Assembly (NCBI RefSeq): GCF_900182955.1
Contig: NZ_FXUL01000018.1
Location: 1-64,000 of the forward strand
Direction: 5' to 3'
Source: Noviherbaspirillum suwonense
GTDB taxonomy: Bacteria > Pseudomonadota > Gammaproteobacteria > Burkholderiales > Burkholderiaceae_D
DNA length: 64,000 bases
A model generated the notes under the pieces. It was not told the origin of the DNA. It was given only the letters and a program-made list of their open reading frames with translations, and did no database searches. Both the position numbers and the translations under genes were made by a program. Positions 53,977 through 62,948 of the stretch are shown piece by piece (within the stretch, counting starts at the first letter, position 1; each line of letters starts with the position of its first letter).

Positions 53977-54906
53977 ATGCTTAAAAAACTTTTACTCTTG
54001 GCGTTGGTTGCATGCGCTCTGCCCGCCATAGCGCAGGAAGAGGGCGGGACCGGTCGTTTCTTCGACCGAAAGTCGGAAGGCTGGTACTGGTACCTTGATC
54101 CGAAGGATCAGCCGCCTGAGGAAAAAGCGCCTGCTGTCGTTCCATCCGATAAGCCAGCGCATGCAAAGCCGGTGGCTGCGAAAAAGGAACCGTTTTCCGT
54201 GGAATGGCTGCGTGAGAACATGCCAAAGCTGCTTGACGCCGCCGTCAACAACCCGACAAAGGAAAATGTCGAGGCCTATTTTTATGCGCAGCGCGTAGCA
54301 ATGGACAAGTCGCAGCGCTATGCCGAACAGGCGCGGCAAGTGGTGGCAAACGATCCCTTCCTGGATGAAAACAACCGGGTACCCATCGCCTCCTATACCA
54401 AGCCGTTCTTTTTGCGCGAAACGCAGGAAGCGAAGGACGTCGCGCTGAAGCACGTTGCCAGCGTGGGCGGTCTCTGGGTGTTCTTCGATTCCAAATGCAA
54501 GTTCTGCCAGCCACAAGCCAATTCTGTTGCTGAACTCAGCAAAAAGTACGGAATCCTCACCAACTTCATTTCCATGGATGGCAAGGGACTGCCAAACATA
54601 CCGCAGTTCTCGCGAGACAAAGGGCATGCAAAACAGCTCAAGCTGAAGATTACGCCAACCACGGTCCTCGTCGTGCCGCCCAATAATTTCTACATCGTGT
54701 CGCAGGGGATGATGGCGCAGGACCAGCTGGCCGACAGGATACTTCTGGCCGCGGAAAGTAACTCGCTCCTGCCCAAGGACATTTCCACCAAGCTCAACGC
54801 ATACGACCGCGGCGTCCTGACAAACGAAGATACGCAAGACGGTCGCAGTGACGATCCCAAGCAGTGGGTTCAAAAGCTCAAAGAGCGGCTCCAGAGCCGT
54901 TATTAA
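53977..54906 (+). CDS. traF: TraF, thioredoxin-like conjugal pilus assembly protein
   Basis: The 309-residue product has a signal peptide (about 1-19, PAIAQ) and the TraF opening GWYWYLDP. A C-terminal thioredoxin fold carries C-K-F-C in FFDSKCKFCQPQ and the cis-Pro loop ITPTTVLV. F plasmid TraF lacks a CxxC pair, so this one, like some other members, may be redox-active. It is needed for pilus assembly in the periplasm. The ATG at 53977 starts the signal peptide; a TTG at 53962 is less likely. Confidence 0.9.
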   Translation: MLKKLLLLALVACALPAIAQEEGGTGRFFDRKSEGWYWYLDPKDQPPEEKAPAVVPSDKPAHAKPVAAKKEPFSVEWLRENMPKLLDAAVNNPTKENVEAYFYAQRVAMDKSQRYAEQARQVVANDPFLDENNRVPIASYTKPFFLRETQEAKDVALKHVASVGGLWVFFDSKCKFCQPQANSVAELSKKYGILTNFISMDGKGLPNIPQFSRDKGHAKQLKLKITPTTVLVVPPNNFYIVSQGMMAQDQLADRILLAAESNSLLPKDISTKLNAYDRGVLTNEDTQDGRSDDPKQWVQKLKERLQSRY

Positions 54907-54928
54907 TTTCCCTCCTCGATACCACTCC

Positions 54929-56380
54929 ATGAAAAGTTATCTGAAAAAAATCACGGCGTCCCTTATGGCAATCGTGTTGCTTGCCACCGTTCCGGCAAGC
55001 CATGCAGGCCTGCAGGATGCGCTGGACGGCATGTTTGTCAGCAACGGCACTAGCGCAACCGCATTTGAAAGCCAGACGCGCGGCGGCTTCATTGGCGGTG
55101 GGCTGGGCCTGCGCACGCCGATTCGCAATATCAACCTCGTGGCCTTTGATCCCCCGCGTTTTTCAGCCGGCTGTGGCGGTATCGACTTGTTTGGCGGCTC
55201 CTTCAGCTTCATCAACGCTGACCAGATTGTGGCCCTTTTCCGGCAGATCGCGGCCAATTCGGTGGGACTAGCGTTCAAGGCGGCCATCGATGCGATCAAC
55301 CCGCAGCTGGGCAAGCTCATGGAAAACTTCCAGGCCATGGTGCAGTCGCTTAACGAAAACATGAAAAACACCTGTGCCATCGCAAATTCAGTGGTCAAGA
55401 CGGTTGCCGACCCTAGTGCGCGAAAGAAGCTGGCGGAGGATACCGCTGCGGCCGGCGAGGCAGGGGCCGGTGTTTTCAGCGACTTTATGGCCGGTATTAC
55501 CAAGATGTTCGACAGCCCCGGCGAGACGGAAAAAACCGCGAACCTGAATGGCCGGTGCGATGCCTGTGGCAATCCGGTCTGGAAGGCGCTGAATGACTCC
55601 AATCCTGGGCAGATGCTCGGGAATCCGAGTACCAGTCAAACTGACATGGCCGGCGACAATGAAATTATCATGAGCCTGATCGGCGCAGTTGTCATGAACA
55701 AGGCTCAGGGCACGGATACCAACGCGGATGGATCGCGAAAGGTTGATGTGGGTGCGACGTTTGCACCGTCCTTGACGCTCTACGATTTCAAGGATGGAAA
55801 CACGGCGGGCAAGTCGGTCAAGGTATGGCGCTGCCAGGATGGCAAGGAACGTGAAAAATGCACCGTGCTCGAGAGCAGGGACTTTGCATTCGCTGGCACG
55901 CTTGGTTACACGAACCAGATGCTCTTTGGCGACAAGGAAGGACAAAGTCTTCCGGGTAGCTTTGCGAATTCCATTGTGGGCAAACTGTCAACGTGCGACT
56001 CAAATAACTGCGGATTCACCGCCGCGCAAATTGGCTTTGTGAATGCCATCAGTTCCCCAGTGCTCAGCCTGATCAAGCAAGTACAGTCCGAGCCGGGCGC
56101 CATGAGCGTGCTGGCCCGCGACATGGCGCCGGTGATCGCGGACGAACTCGCGGTGCGCTTTGGCGAGGCTGCCCTGCGCGCGGCCAGGTCCACCTATGAC
56201 GGCGTAAAGGTCACTCAGCCGGACTTTGTGCCGGCCGCACTGAAGGAACGTGCCATCGAACTAGCAGCAATCAGGAAATCCGCCGAAGGCAACCAGGAAC
56301 GCATCCTGAAATCCAAGGACATGGTCAAGGCGATTATCGAGGGCAATCCCAAAGTGTTTACTAAAACCTCTCAGTGGTAA
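54929..56380 (+). CDS. traH: TraH, conjugal pilus assembly protein
   Basis: This 483-residue secreted protein has a signal peptide (about 1-27) and the TraH signature RGGFIGGGLGLRTPIRN followed by FDPPRFSAGCGGIDLFGGSF. Cys-rich segments such as CDACGNP and CDSNNCG suggest disulfides made by the encoded Dsb proteins. TraH is a periplasmic/outer-membrane factor for pilus extension and retraction. It lies 22 bases after traF. Confidence 0.93.
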   Translation: MKSYLKKITASLMAIVLLATVPASHAGLQDALDGMFVSNGTSATAFESQTRGGFIGGGLGLRTPIRNINLVAFDPPRFSAGCGGIDLFGGSFSFINADQIVALFRQIAANSVGLAFKAAIDAINPQLGKLMENFQAMVQSLNENMKNTCAIANSVVKTVADPSARKKLAEDTAAAGEAGAGVFSDFMAGITKMFDSPGETEKTANLNGRCDACGNPVWKALNDSNPGQMLGNPSTSQTDMAGDNEIIMSLIGAVVMNKAQGTDTNADGSRKVDVGATFAPSLTLYDFKDGNTAGKSVKVWRCQDGKEREKCTVLESRDFAFAGTLGYTNQMLFGDKEGQSLPGSFANSIVGKLSTCDSNNCGFTAAQIGFVNAISSPVLSLIKQVQSEPGAMSVLARDMAPVIADELAVRFGEAALRAARSTYDGVKVTQPDFVPAALKERAIELAAIRKSAEGNQERILKSKDMVKAIIEGNPKVFTKTSQW

Positions 56381-56389
56381 GACATCATC

Positions 56390-59300
56390 ATGGTTAATTT
56401 TCCGATTTATGTGCTGGGCGACGCCACTTCCTTTTACTCGGTGATCAACAGCGTCGCCATGGTGTTCTCGTCCAAAGGCTTTATTCTCTCCACTCAGCTC
56501 GCGGCAGGATTGATTGCCCTGGTCGCATGCGTGGCGGGGCTTCTCGGTAAGATGGCCGGCGACAGCAAGATGGGACAGCACCCAGTGACCACGCCGCTGA
56601 TGTTCGGCGCCATGGTCGCTTTCATGTCCATCCCCAGCAGCGTGACTGTTCAGGACATCTATACCGGCAGCACCGTGAAGGTCGATAACGTTCCGGTGCT
56701 CATCGCCGCGCCGGCCAGCCTGTTCACCACGGGTGCCTACAAGCTGTTCGACACGGCAAACACGAGTTTCCAAACCGTTAACGGCAGCTATATGGGTGTG
56801 TCCACCTCCGGCTTTGTTATGCCGCTCAAGCTGCTTTTGTCCCTGCGCAGCGGCATAGACAAGGCCGAGCCCTATCTCGCTGCCAGTGTTTCCCAGTTCA
56901 TTATCGACTGCATTCCCGGTTCTACGACCTTCAACCTGACCAATACGGCGGGCGGATTTGGCCGGTCAGAGGATGCAATCAAGTATATCGTCGACAACGC
57001 CCGGCCATCCGGGTTGACCACCTATTACACGGCAAACGCAACAGCAGGCACGGCCATGGCGTGCCAGAACGCTGGCCAGCTGCTGCTCACCGATTCGACC
57101 AAGTTCTACAATAGTCCACAGTTCGTGGATATGATCAATTCCGGGCTGAAGGAGAAGAATCCGAACGATCCGAATGGCCTCTACAAACTCAGCGATCTGG
57201 AGTCGGCCATTACCAATGTCGGACAGACCGGCGGCCTGGTGGCAGGCAGCCAGCAGGATACGCGCGCTTACGCGCTCAACGCGATGTTTTACCATCGCAT
57301 CAACGACACATTCCGCTGCCTCGATAGTGTGGGTAGCCAGAAGGACTTCAATACCTGCACCATGGCGCTAAACCAGGCGTTTGAAAAATGGAAGGCAGAA
57401 GCCGTATCGAACGGTACGTTCTTTGCCAAGATGATGACGCCGGCGATTGTCTTTCTCCAGCTGATGTTCTTCGGCTTTGCTCCCATTGTCATTCTGTACA
57501 GCCTGTTCAAGGGCGCCGGCTCGCTTGGCCTGTACATCAAGTATCTCGGCTTCGGCGTCTGGACCAGTTCCTGGCTGCCGTTTTCCGCCATCATCCAGAT
57601 GTATATTCAGAACAATGTCGCTGACAAGCTGATGTCCATTCAGGCCAAGCATCCGGGCATTCTGACGCCGGCCACATTCGATGCGACGTTCAATGACATC
57701 ATCGGCACCCGGCTTGCACTGGCCTCGGACCTGCTCGCGGCCACACCGATGCTCTCACTTGCCCTCTTGTCTGGTTCGATCTATTCCCTCAGCAGCCTTG
57801 CCAACAAGTGGAACGGACAGGGCCACACCGACCCGAACCTGGTGACGCCGCCGGTGCAATCAGCCGCACCCGTCTTTGCTTCAGGCAGCGCCAACGTCAA
57901 CCGGCTCACCCGCGGCTTTGTTGATGAGGGTGGCGAACAAAACACCATGTCGTTCCAGATCTCCAACGGATCGCAGGAGGCGAGCTCGTTGTCGAGGCGT
58001 GTCGGCGAATCCAACGCTGCGCTCCAGTCAGTCAGCAGTGCGCAATCGGTAATGACACAGAACCAGTTCGCAACGGCCTATGCCAAGACTGCGCAACAGA
58101 TGCATCAATCCCAAAGTGGTGTCCAGTTCATGGACGGTGGCGTAACGTTTAGCAAAGGCTCTGAAAAGGCGATAACGCTTAGCGAAGAGCAATCCAAGGG
58201 CCTTGCTGAACAGACAAAAGGCACAATGTCGCTCACGTCGGGGATCACCGGCGCATTCGTTGGCGGTCTCGCGAAGAAGTTTGGCGGCAAAATCAGCGAA
58301 AAGCAGGCAGAACAAGCAACGCATAAGGCAATCGACAACATTACCCGTCAGGACGCGGGATTTGCTTCCAAACTGTTCTCGCCCGACGAAGGCGTGCGCA
58401 CAAATGCCTGGAAGGACGTCGCAAATGTGGCCATCGATATTGCAGACGGCGCCATGGTGGCTGGAACGGCAATTGCCGTAGGGACAGAGATCGCCACTGG
58501 CGCTGGCGCACTGGCGGCACCTGCTACTGCTGTTGCCGGCATGGCTGCCCGCTCCAGCATGAAAAAAGCGCTGATTGCCGGCGGCGCTGCTGACGGCTTG
58601 GCAAAAGGCGTATCCAGCGTGATCGGCGCAGCAAAAGATGCCCCTTCGAAATTGCAAAAGGCCAATGGTAAGCAACTCACGGAATTGCTGAGCAAGAATA
58701 CTGAGGGTGGGGCTCGAGCTGCATCTGAACTCACCGTAAGTGAAAGCGACCAGTTCAAAACCGCATCGGCTGCACAAAAGAAGGACGCCGTGGGTGTTGT
58801 CGCCAACTGGGGCTACAACACCTTCCATGGCTCAAGCACAACAAACTCAAACACGGACGCTAAGACGAAGTCGGAAACCCACACCGTCGCCAATGGCCAG
58901 ACCCTGGCTAATACCTATCAGGAAGCGGCATCCAGGATCATCAATGCGGAAGAGGCATATATGAAGACCTCGACCTCCGGCACTGGGGAAGCCATGCAGA
59001 TCACCGTCAATCCCCAACAGATGGTGCAACGCCTCAACAGCAGTCCGGAAATGGTAGCGGATATCCAAAAACAGGTAGAGAACTGGAAGCAAAAAGATCC
59101 CATAGGGTTTGAAGCCGCCCGAAAGGAAGAAGTAAATAAGGGCAAGTGGCAGATGGGGAACCATTTCAACGAGCCGACAAAGGAATTTCTTACCGATCTG
59201 GCGACTATTCGAAAGCTCGATCCCAACTTCAAACTGTTCGACAACAGCGGAGGCCGATCGGATGCCAATGCGGGAATTGAGCAACCGCATGGCCCGGATA

Positions 59301-59857
59301 CCAGGAAGATCCATGGCCAGGTCAAGGAAGTGGAAAACGTCACCGCGAAAGCGGCGGGTTCAATCAAAGTCGGCGACGTAGACAAGAACTTGGCCGGCAA
59401 AGTCCATACCGGCTCGGTGGCATCAGCTGATGTCTCGCCAAGCGCGGTGGTCAATGCCGCGTTCAATCCGGGCAACCATGCCTCTCGAACGCTGACGGCC
59501 GCCTCTACCGACACCAGCCCGGTCATCGTCGAAGGAATGAAACTCGATGCGCAACGCCACAGCACCGAATTGCAGGCTCCTGGGGGCGATAAGCCTGCAG
59601 AAATGAGGACCGAAAAACAAATGATGGGGGCGGCGGCGTTTGGGGGCTTTGCCGTCAATGCAGTGGCCAACAGGTTCCATAATCCGGTGAAAGGCGATGG
59701 ACCAGGGCCCGGTTCGGTAGGTGCCGGAAATGCCGCCCAGCAGGGACAGCCGCCGGCGGCCGGTACCAGTGCACCCCAGCCAGGCGGCTCTGCCAACCCC
59801 GCACAAGGCTCGCCATCGCGCCCATCGCGGCCGGCCCGGCAGGGCAAGCCACGATAG
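56390..59857 (+). CDS. traG: TraG, mating-pair stabilisation and entry-exclusion-related protein
   Basis: This 1155-residue protein has a membrane N-terminal domain (about 1-480) with several helices, including a conserved region around IDCIPGSTTFNLTNT. A long, mostly helical C-terminal domain (about 500-1155) ends in a Pro/Gly/Ser-rich tail. F TraG acts in pilus assembly, stabilises mating pairs, and in the recipient recognises TraS for exclusion. It is nine bases after traH and is followed by two terminators. TraN, its usual partner, is not in the window. Confidence 0.9.
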   Translation: MVNFPIYVLGDATSFYSVINSVAMVFSSKGFILSTQLAAGLIALVACVAGLLGKMAGDSKMGQHPVTTPLMFGAMVAFMSIPSSVTVQDIYTGSTVKVDNVPVLIAAPASLFTTGAYKLFDTANTSFQTVNGSYMGVSTSGFVMPLKLLLSLRSGIDKAEPYLAASVSQFIIDCIPGSTTFNLTNTAGGFGRSEDAIKYIVDNARPSGLTTYYTANATAGTAMACQNAGQLLLTDSTKFYNSPQFVDMINSGLKEKNPNDPNGLYKLSDLESAITNVGQTGGLVAGSQQDTRAYALNAMFYHRINDTFRCLDSVGSQKDFNTCTMALNQAFEKWKAEAVSNGTFFAKMMTPAIVFLQLMFFGFAPIVILYSLFKGAGSLGLYIKYLGFGVWTSSWLPFSAIIQMYIQNNVADKLMSIQAKHPGILTPATFDATFNDIIGTRLALASDLLAATPMLSLALLSGSIYSLSSLANKWNGQGHTDPNLVTPPVQSAAPVFASGSANVNRLTRGFVDEGGEQNTMSFQISNGSQEASSLSRRVGESNAALQSVSSAQSVMTQNQFATAYAKTAQQMHQSQSGVQFMDGGVTFSKGSEKAITLSEEQSKGLAEQTKGTMSLTSGITGAFVGGLAKKFGGKISEKQAEQATHKAIDNITRQDAGFASKLFSPDEGVRTNAWKDVANVAIDIADGAMVAGTAIAVGTEIATGAGALAAPATAVAGMAARSSMKKALIAGGAADGLAKGVSSVIGAAKDAPSKLQKANGKQLTELLSKNTEGGARAASELTVSESDQFKTASAAQKKDAVGVVANWGYNTFHGSSTTNSNTDAKTKSETHTVANGQTLANTYQEAASRIINAEEAYMKTSTSGTGEAMQITVNPQQMVQRLNSSPEMVADIQKQVENWKQKDPIGFEAARKEEVNKGKWQMGNHFNEPTKEFLTDLATIRKLDPNFKLFDNSGGRSDANAGIEQPHGPDTRKIHGQVKEVENVTAKAAGSIKVGDVDKNLAGKVHTGSVASADVSPSAVVNAAFNPGNHASRTLTAASTDTSPVIVEGMKLDAQRHSTELQAPGGDKPAEMRTEKQMMGAAAFGGFAVNAVANRFHNPVKGDGPGPGSVGAGNAAQQGQPPAAGTSAPQPGGSANPAQGSPSRPSRPARQGKPR

Positions 59858-59863
59858 CAAAAG

Positions 59864-59886
59864 AGCCGGCTAGCAAACCGGCTCGT
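59864..59886 (+). terminator. Terminator hairpin 1 after traG
   Basis: GAGCCGG and CCGGCTC pair around CTAGCAAA. The T tract is weak. Confidence 0.55.
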
Positions 59887-59893
59887 TCAGACA

Positions 59894-59928
59894 AAAAGGC
59901 TGCCCGGTATATCGCCGGGCAGCCTTTT
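59894..59928. terminator. Strong terminator 2 after traG
   Basis: AAAAGGCTGCCCGG and CCGGGCAGCCTTTT form a 14-bp perfect stem around TATATCG. The symmetrical A/T ends allow termination from both sides. Confidence 0.85.
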
Positions 59929-60037
59929 GCATTGGTAAATTTCTGGCAGTGATTTAAAAGTTTACGACGGCGTTGTGTTATCGATTTAATTAATCAAGAA
60001 TAGTTGTCCTGCTGGAGGGCAGATAGCTGGCCGGTAG

Positions 60038-60658
60038 TTACATGCTTTTTGAAACCATTGCCGACGCAAGCTGGATGAATAGATCTTTATCCCCGTTCGT
60101 ATCGTCCGGCGTAATCACGTAGCGCCCGCCAATGGCCAGGCTCGGCGTTGCGGACACATCGTATGCCAGAAGATCCTCATAGGGCTTTTTGACGGCGCCG
60201 GATGACACTTTCTGCCAGCCGGCGGCAAAGCGCGTAATTCCTGCCATTTTCGCCGCCCGATCCCAGGTCTGCGCATCATCCTGTCGCATCCCCTGCTGCT
60301 GGATGAGGCTATAGGCCGCACCCACAAAATCATAAATTTTGGCAGGATCGGCATGCATGGCCGCAAAGTAGGCGCGGGAGGCAATGATCGTCTCGCGTTC
60401 AGGAAGCGTCACCGGCACGAATTCAAGTTGCCAGCCGCGCGGCAGGGATTCTCCCCACTGCGCGATCGACGCATGGTAGCCGGCGCTGACCGGACAGGTA
60501 AACGAGAAAAAGCAAAAAACCTTCTTCGCATCAGACGACCGCGACGGCACTTCCCGAAACGGCATCTTCACGGAAGGCGATCCGCTCCTCTGCGCGCTGG
60601 CAACGGCCGGCGTCACAAGTAGTACACCTGCCTGCACAAGAAACGAACGACGGTTCAT
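60038..60658 (-). CDS. DsbA-like protein, Tat-exported, with a CPVS active site
   Basis: This 206-residue protein begins MNRRSFLVQAG, a twin-arginine signal, with cleavage near residue 22. The rest is a DsbA-type thioredoxin/helical fold with C55-P-V-S58 where C-x-x-C is usual, and the cis-Pro loop ATPSL. One cysteine suggests isomerase, chaperone or trap behaviour rather than classic oxidation. AGGAAG eight bases before the ATG supports the start, although the start lies inside the 3' end of the ATPase gene. It is the last gene of the minus-strand operon. Confidence 0.75.
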   Translation of the reverse strand: MNRRSFLVQAGVLLVTPAVASAQRSGSPSVKMPFREVPSRSSDAKKVFCFFSFTCPVSAGYHASIAQWGESLPRGWQLEFVPVTLPERETIIASRAYFAAMHADPAKIYDFVGAAYSLIQQQGMRQDDAQTWDRAAKMAGITRFAAGWQKVSSGAVKKPYEDLLAYDVSATPSLAIGGRYVITPDDTNGDKDLFIQLASAMVSKSM

Positions 60659-62198
60659 ACAAATCTTCCTGAGTGATTAAATTCTTGTTGAGTAACATCC
60701 CAAACAACGATTCCCGTTTTGTCTGGGTCTTCCATTCCTGTACGGTGGCCTTCAGGTCCTTGTCGGACAGCTTTGCATGCACGACAAAAAAGTAGGCCAG
60801 GTCCGGTGCGCCTTCGGTCATGCCGAGGGCGTCAACCACCTGCTGGATGCTACAAATACCTTCTTCGATCAGGATTTCGCCCAGCCGGGTCAAGCGACCT
60901 TGCTTATAGCGACGCACCTGGATGTCCAGCGCAGCCGTAATCTGGCCCAGTTCCGCAGCCCGGCTGGCAACCAGAACTTCACCCAATCGTTTGACTTCGG
61001 GAAGAATGGCGTCCTGGCCGACGATTTTTCGGACCTGCTCCATGGTCGTGACGCCTTCATTGGCGAGGCGCACGCCGGCCTGAGCCAGTGTTTCGAACTG
61101 CATCTGCCGCGCCGCGGCATTGAAAATGGGCTGTTCACCCCTGCCCGAGACAATGGCGGCTCGCACTGCCTTGTCCGCCTTGACCATCTCGATGACCGGG
61201 GTCTTGCCGGTAAACTGCTGCCCCCGGTCCAATTTTGGGAAGCACAATCCCTGCGCATCGATGCCGTGAAGTCCGAGCCATGCGCCATCGAATTCGGTCG
61301 GAAACTCCCATTCGAAGCCGTCGTGCTCATCAATCGTTGGAACAAGACGCTGCGCCAGCACTCCACGAAGCGCGGCAGCCAGCGTTTGCGGGTCCACACC
61401 CAGTTCAATCAATCGCGTCAGCGCCAGCGCCGAGTTATTTGCGTGCAGGGTGGACAGCACCAGGTGGCCCGTATTAGCCGCGCTCACAGCGATCTTGGCG
61501 GTCTCCGCATCACGAATCTCACCCACCAGGATGACGTCGGGGTCCTGCCGCAATATCGCCCTCAGCGCATCCGGAAACGACACATGCTGGTCGATGTTGA
61601 CCTGGCCGATGCCCGGGATCACATATTCCACGGGATTTTCAATCGTCATCAGGTTGCGCTTGCCATCGTTCAGTGCGCCCAGCAGGCCATAGAGCGTGGT
61701 GGTTTTGCCCGAACCGGTCGGACCGCATACCAAAAGCAGGCCCTGCGGCTCCTCGATCAGCTCTTCGAGGTAATAGCGGGTCATCGACGTCATGCGAATC
61801 GAATTCATGTCCATGGCGGCATTCGCCTGGTCGAGTAGGCGGCACACGATCTTCTGGCCGCCGACCACCGGAATCACCGAAACACGCACATCGATGCTAC
61901 GGTCAACATAGCGCAGCCGCATCCTGCCATCGAGCGAGCGGTGCCGGTCCGCCTGTGACATCTGCGATCGGGCCCGGATCTTTTCGTCGTACTGCTTGGC
62001 TGTCTGGGCATCGACCACAACGACTTCCTCCAGAACGCCGCCGGCGCGAAAGCAAATCTGGCAACGCCCTTCCTGAAACAGGAGGTGCACGTCAGAGACA
62101 CGCCGCCTGGCCGCGTCATGGAATAGTTCGTTCAACTGGCGCGTCGCATCACGGTCGGTGTGACCGATGGCGATAAAAAGGTCTGGTTCCTTGATCAT
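60531..62198 (-). CDS. GspE/PilB-type secretion or pilus ATPase
   Basis: The 555-residue product from the ATG at 62198 has a central ATPase core with Walker A GPTGSGKT at 159-166, ENPVEYVIPGIGQVNID, RAILRQDPDVILVGEIRD (Walker B) and TGHLVLSTLHANNS. The zinc tetracysteine of many GspE/PilB proteins is not seen in the core. An extra C-terminal region of about 150 residues resembles the MshEN-type N-domains of such ATPases, here at the other end. The last 42 residues overlap the DsbA-like gene and may be poorly conserved. The start overlaps the preceding stop (ATGA). No pilin or platform gene is in the window. Confidence 0.82.
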   Translation of the reverse strand: MIKEPDLFIAIGHTDRDATRQLNELFHDAARRRVSDVHLLFQEGRCQICFRAGGVLEEVVVVDAQTAKQYDEKIRARSQMSQADRHRSLDGRMRLRYVDRSIDVRVSVIPVVGGQKIVCRLLDQANAAMDMNSIRMTSMTRYYLEELIEEPQGLLLVCGPTGSGKTTTLYGLLGALNDGKRNLMTIENPVEYVIPGIGQVNIDQHVSFPDALRAILRQDPDVILVGEIRDAETAKIAVSAANTGHLVLSTLHANNSALALTRLIELGVDPQTLAAALRGVLAQRLVPTIDEHDGFEWEFPTEFDGAWLGLHGIDAQGLCFPKLDRGQQFTGKTPVIEMVKADKAVRAAIVSGRGEQPIFNAAARQMQFETLAQAGVRLANEGVTTMEQVRKIVGQDAILPEVKRLGEVLVASRAAELGQITAALDIQVRRYKQGRLTRLGEILIEEGICSIQQVVDALGMTEGAPDLAYFFVVHAKLSDKDLKATVQEWKTQTKRESLFGMLLNKNLITQEDLYEPSFVSCAGRCTTCDAGRCQRAEERIAFREDAVSGSAVAVV

Positions 62199-62470
62199 GT
62201 GTTTTCTGCCTTGCACACGTTCGGCTGACCGTAGAACTGCTGCGAGAGGAAGCGCTGCGTGCCGGAGTCGGCATGGATGCTGTATTTCAGCATTTCAAGC
62301 CGTGCATCGGTGCTGAGCCAGTTGTGGCCGGCCCAGCGAATGCCATCCATAGCGATGCGAACCGGCGCTGCGCCACGGTCAACGCGCGTGCAGGAGTCGG
62401 GCGAGGCCACGACGTACAGGGCAAACCCGATAGCCAGCGCGGAAGCTGCGCCCCCGATGATTGTTTTCAC
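62195..62470 (-). CDS. Small secreted or anchored protein of unknown function
   Basis: This 91-residue protein has a hydrophobic N-terminal segment (about 4-23) followed by a short periplasmic chain with two cysteines (C27 and one near the end), which could form a disulfide. No family is recognised. It sits two bases after the transglycosylase gene and overlaps the ATPase by four bases, so it belongs to their operon. Confidence 0.6.
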   Translation of the reverse strand: MKTIIGGAASALAIGFALYVVASPDSCTRVDRGAAPVRIAMDGIRWAGHNWLSTDARLEMLKYSIHADSGTQRFLSQQFYGQPNVCKAENT

Positions 62471-62472
62471 AG

Positions 62473-62895
62473 TTAATTTCCTAAGTTAAGGTTTTTCCAG
62501 ACCTTCATGGCGTACACCTCCTGTTTGTCCGTCGAGCGTGCGTTATAGGCACCGACAGCCTTCCAGGTGCGGCCATGCCGAACAAAGTTATTGGCGAGCA
62601 CCCATGCACCCACATTGACGTTCGTGCAGGGATCGAAAAGCCGCGAGCGGTCGATTCCCCACTTTCGCAGCGTGGGCAGCCAACTGTCGTTGATCTGCAT
62701 GAGGCCGATATCTTCGCTGCCGTTGCTGTTGACATTCACCGCATTGGCCCGATAAGAAGATTCGGTCTTTGCAATGGCCATCAACAATGACTTGTCGACC
62801 TTGTAGCGGCTCGCCGCTTCATCGAAGCAAAAGGCATGGGCGCTGAGGGAGAATGCTGCCATCAAGGCAAAAGCACATACAGTTCGGGTATTCAT
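62473..62895 (-). CDS. VirB1-like lytic transglycosylase
   Basis: This 140-residue protein has a signal peptide (about 1-21) and an SLT domain with catalytic E45 in AKTESSYRANAVN, plus GLMQIND and NVGAWVLANN. It cuts peptidoglycan to let the secretion machine through. Similar enzymes are PilT of R64, VirB1 and P19 of F-like plasmids. It is the first gene of the operon with the GspE-like ATPase and is divergent from the Sel1 gene. Confidence 0.88.
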   Translation of the reverse strand: MNTRTVCAFALMAAFSLSAHAFCFDEAASRYKVDKSLLMAIAKTESSYRANAVNVNSNGSEDIGLMQINDSWLPTLRKWGIDRSRLFDPCTNVNVGAWVLANNFVRHGRTWKAVGAYNARSTDKQEVYAMKVWKNLNLGN

Positions 62896-62948
62896 CCGTG
62901 TTATTATACAGAAACAACACAGGTATTTATATCCAACCGGTATCCAAT

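Noticed and set aside
60531-60600. Four-cysteine zinc motif at the C-terminus of the GspE-like ATPase
   Set aside because: It appears only where the frame crosses the signal peptide region of the next gene and is probably a by-product of the overlap.
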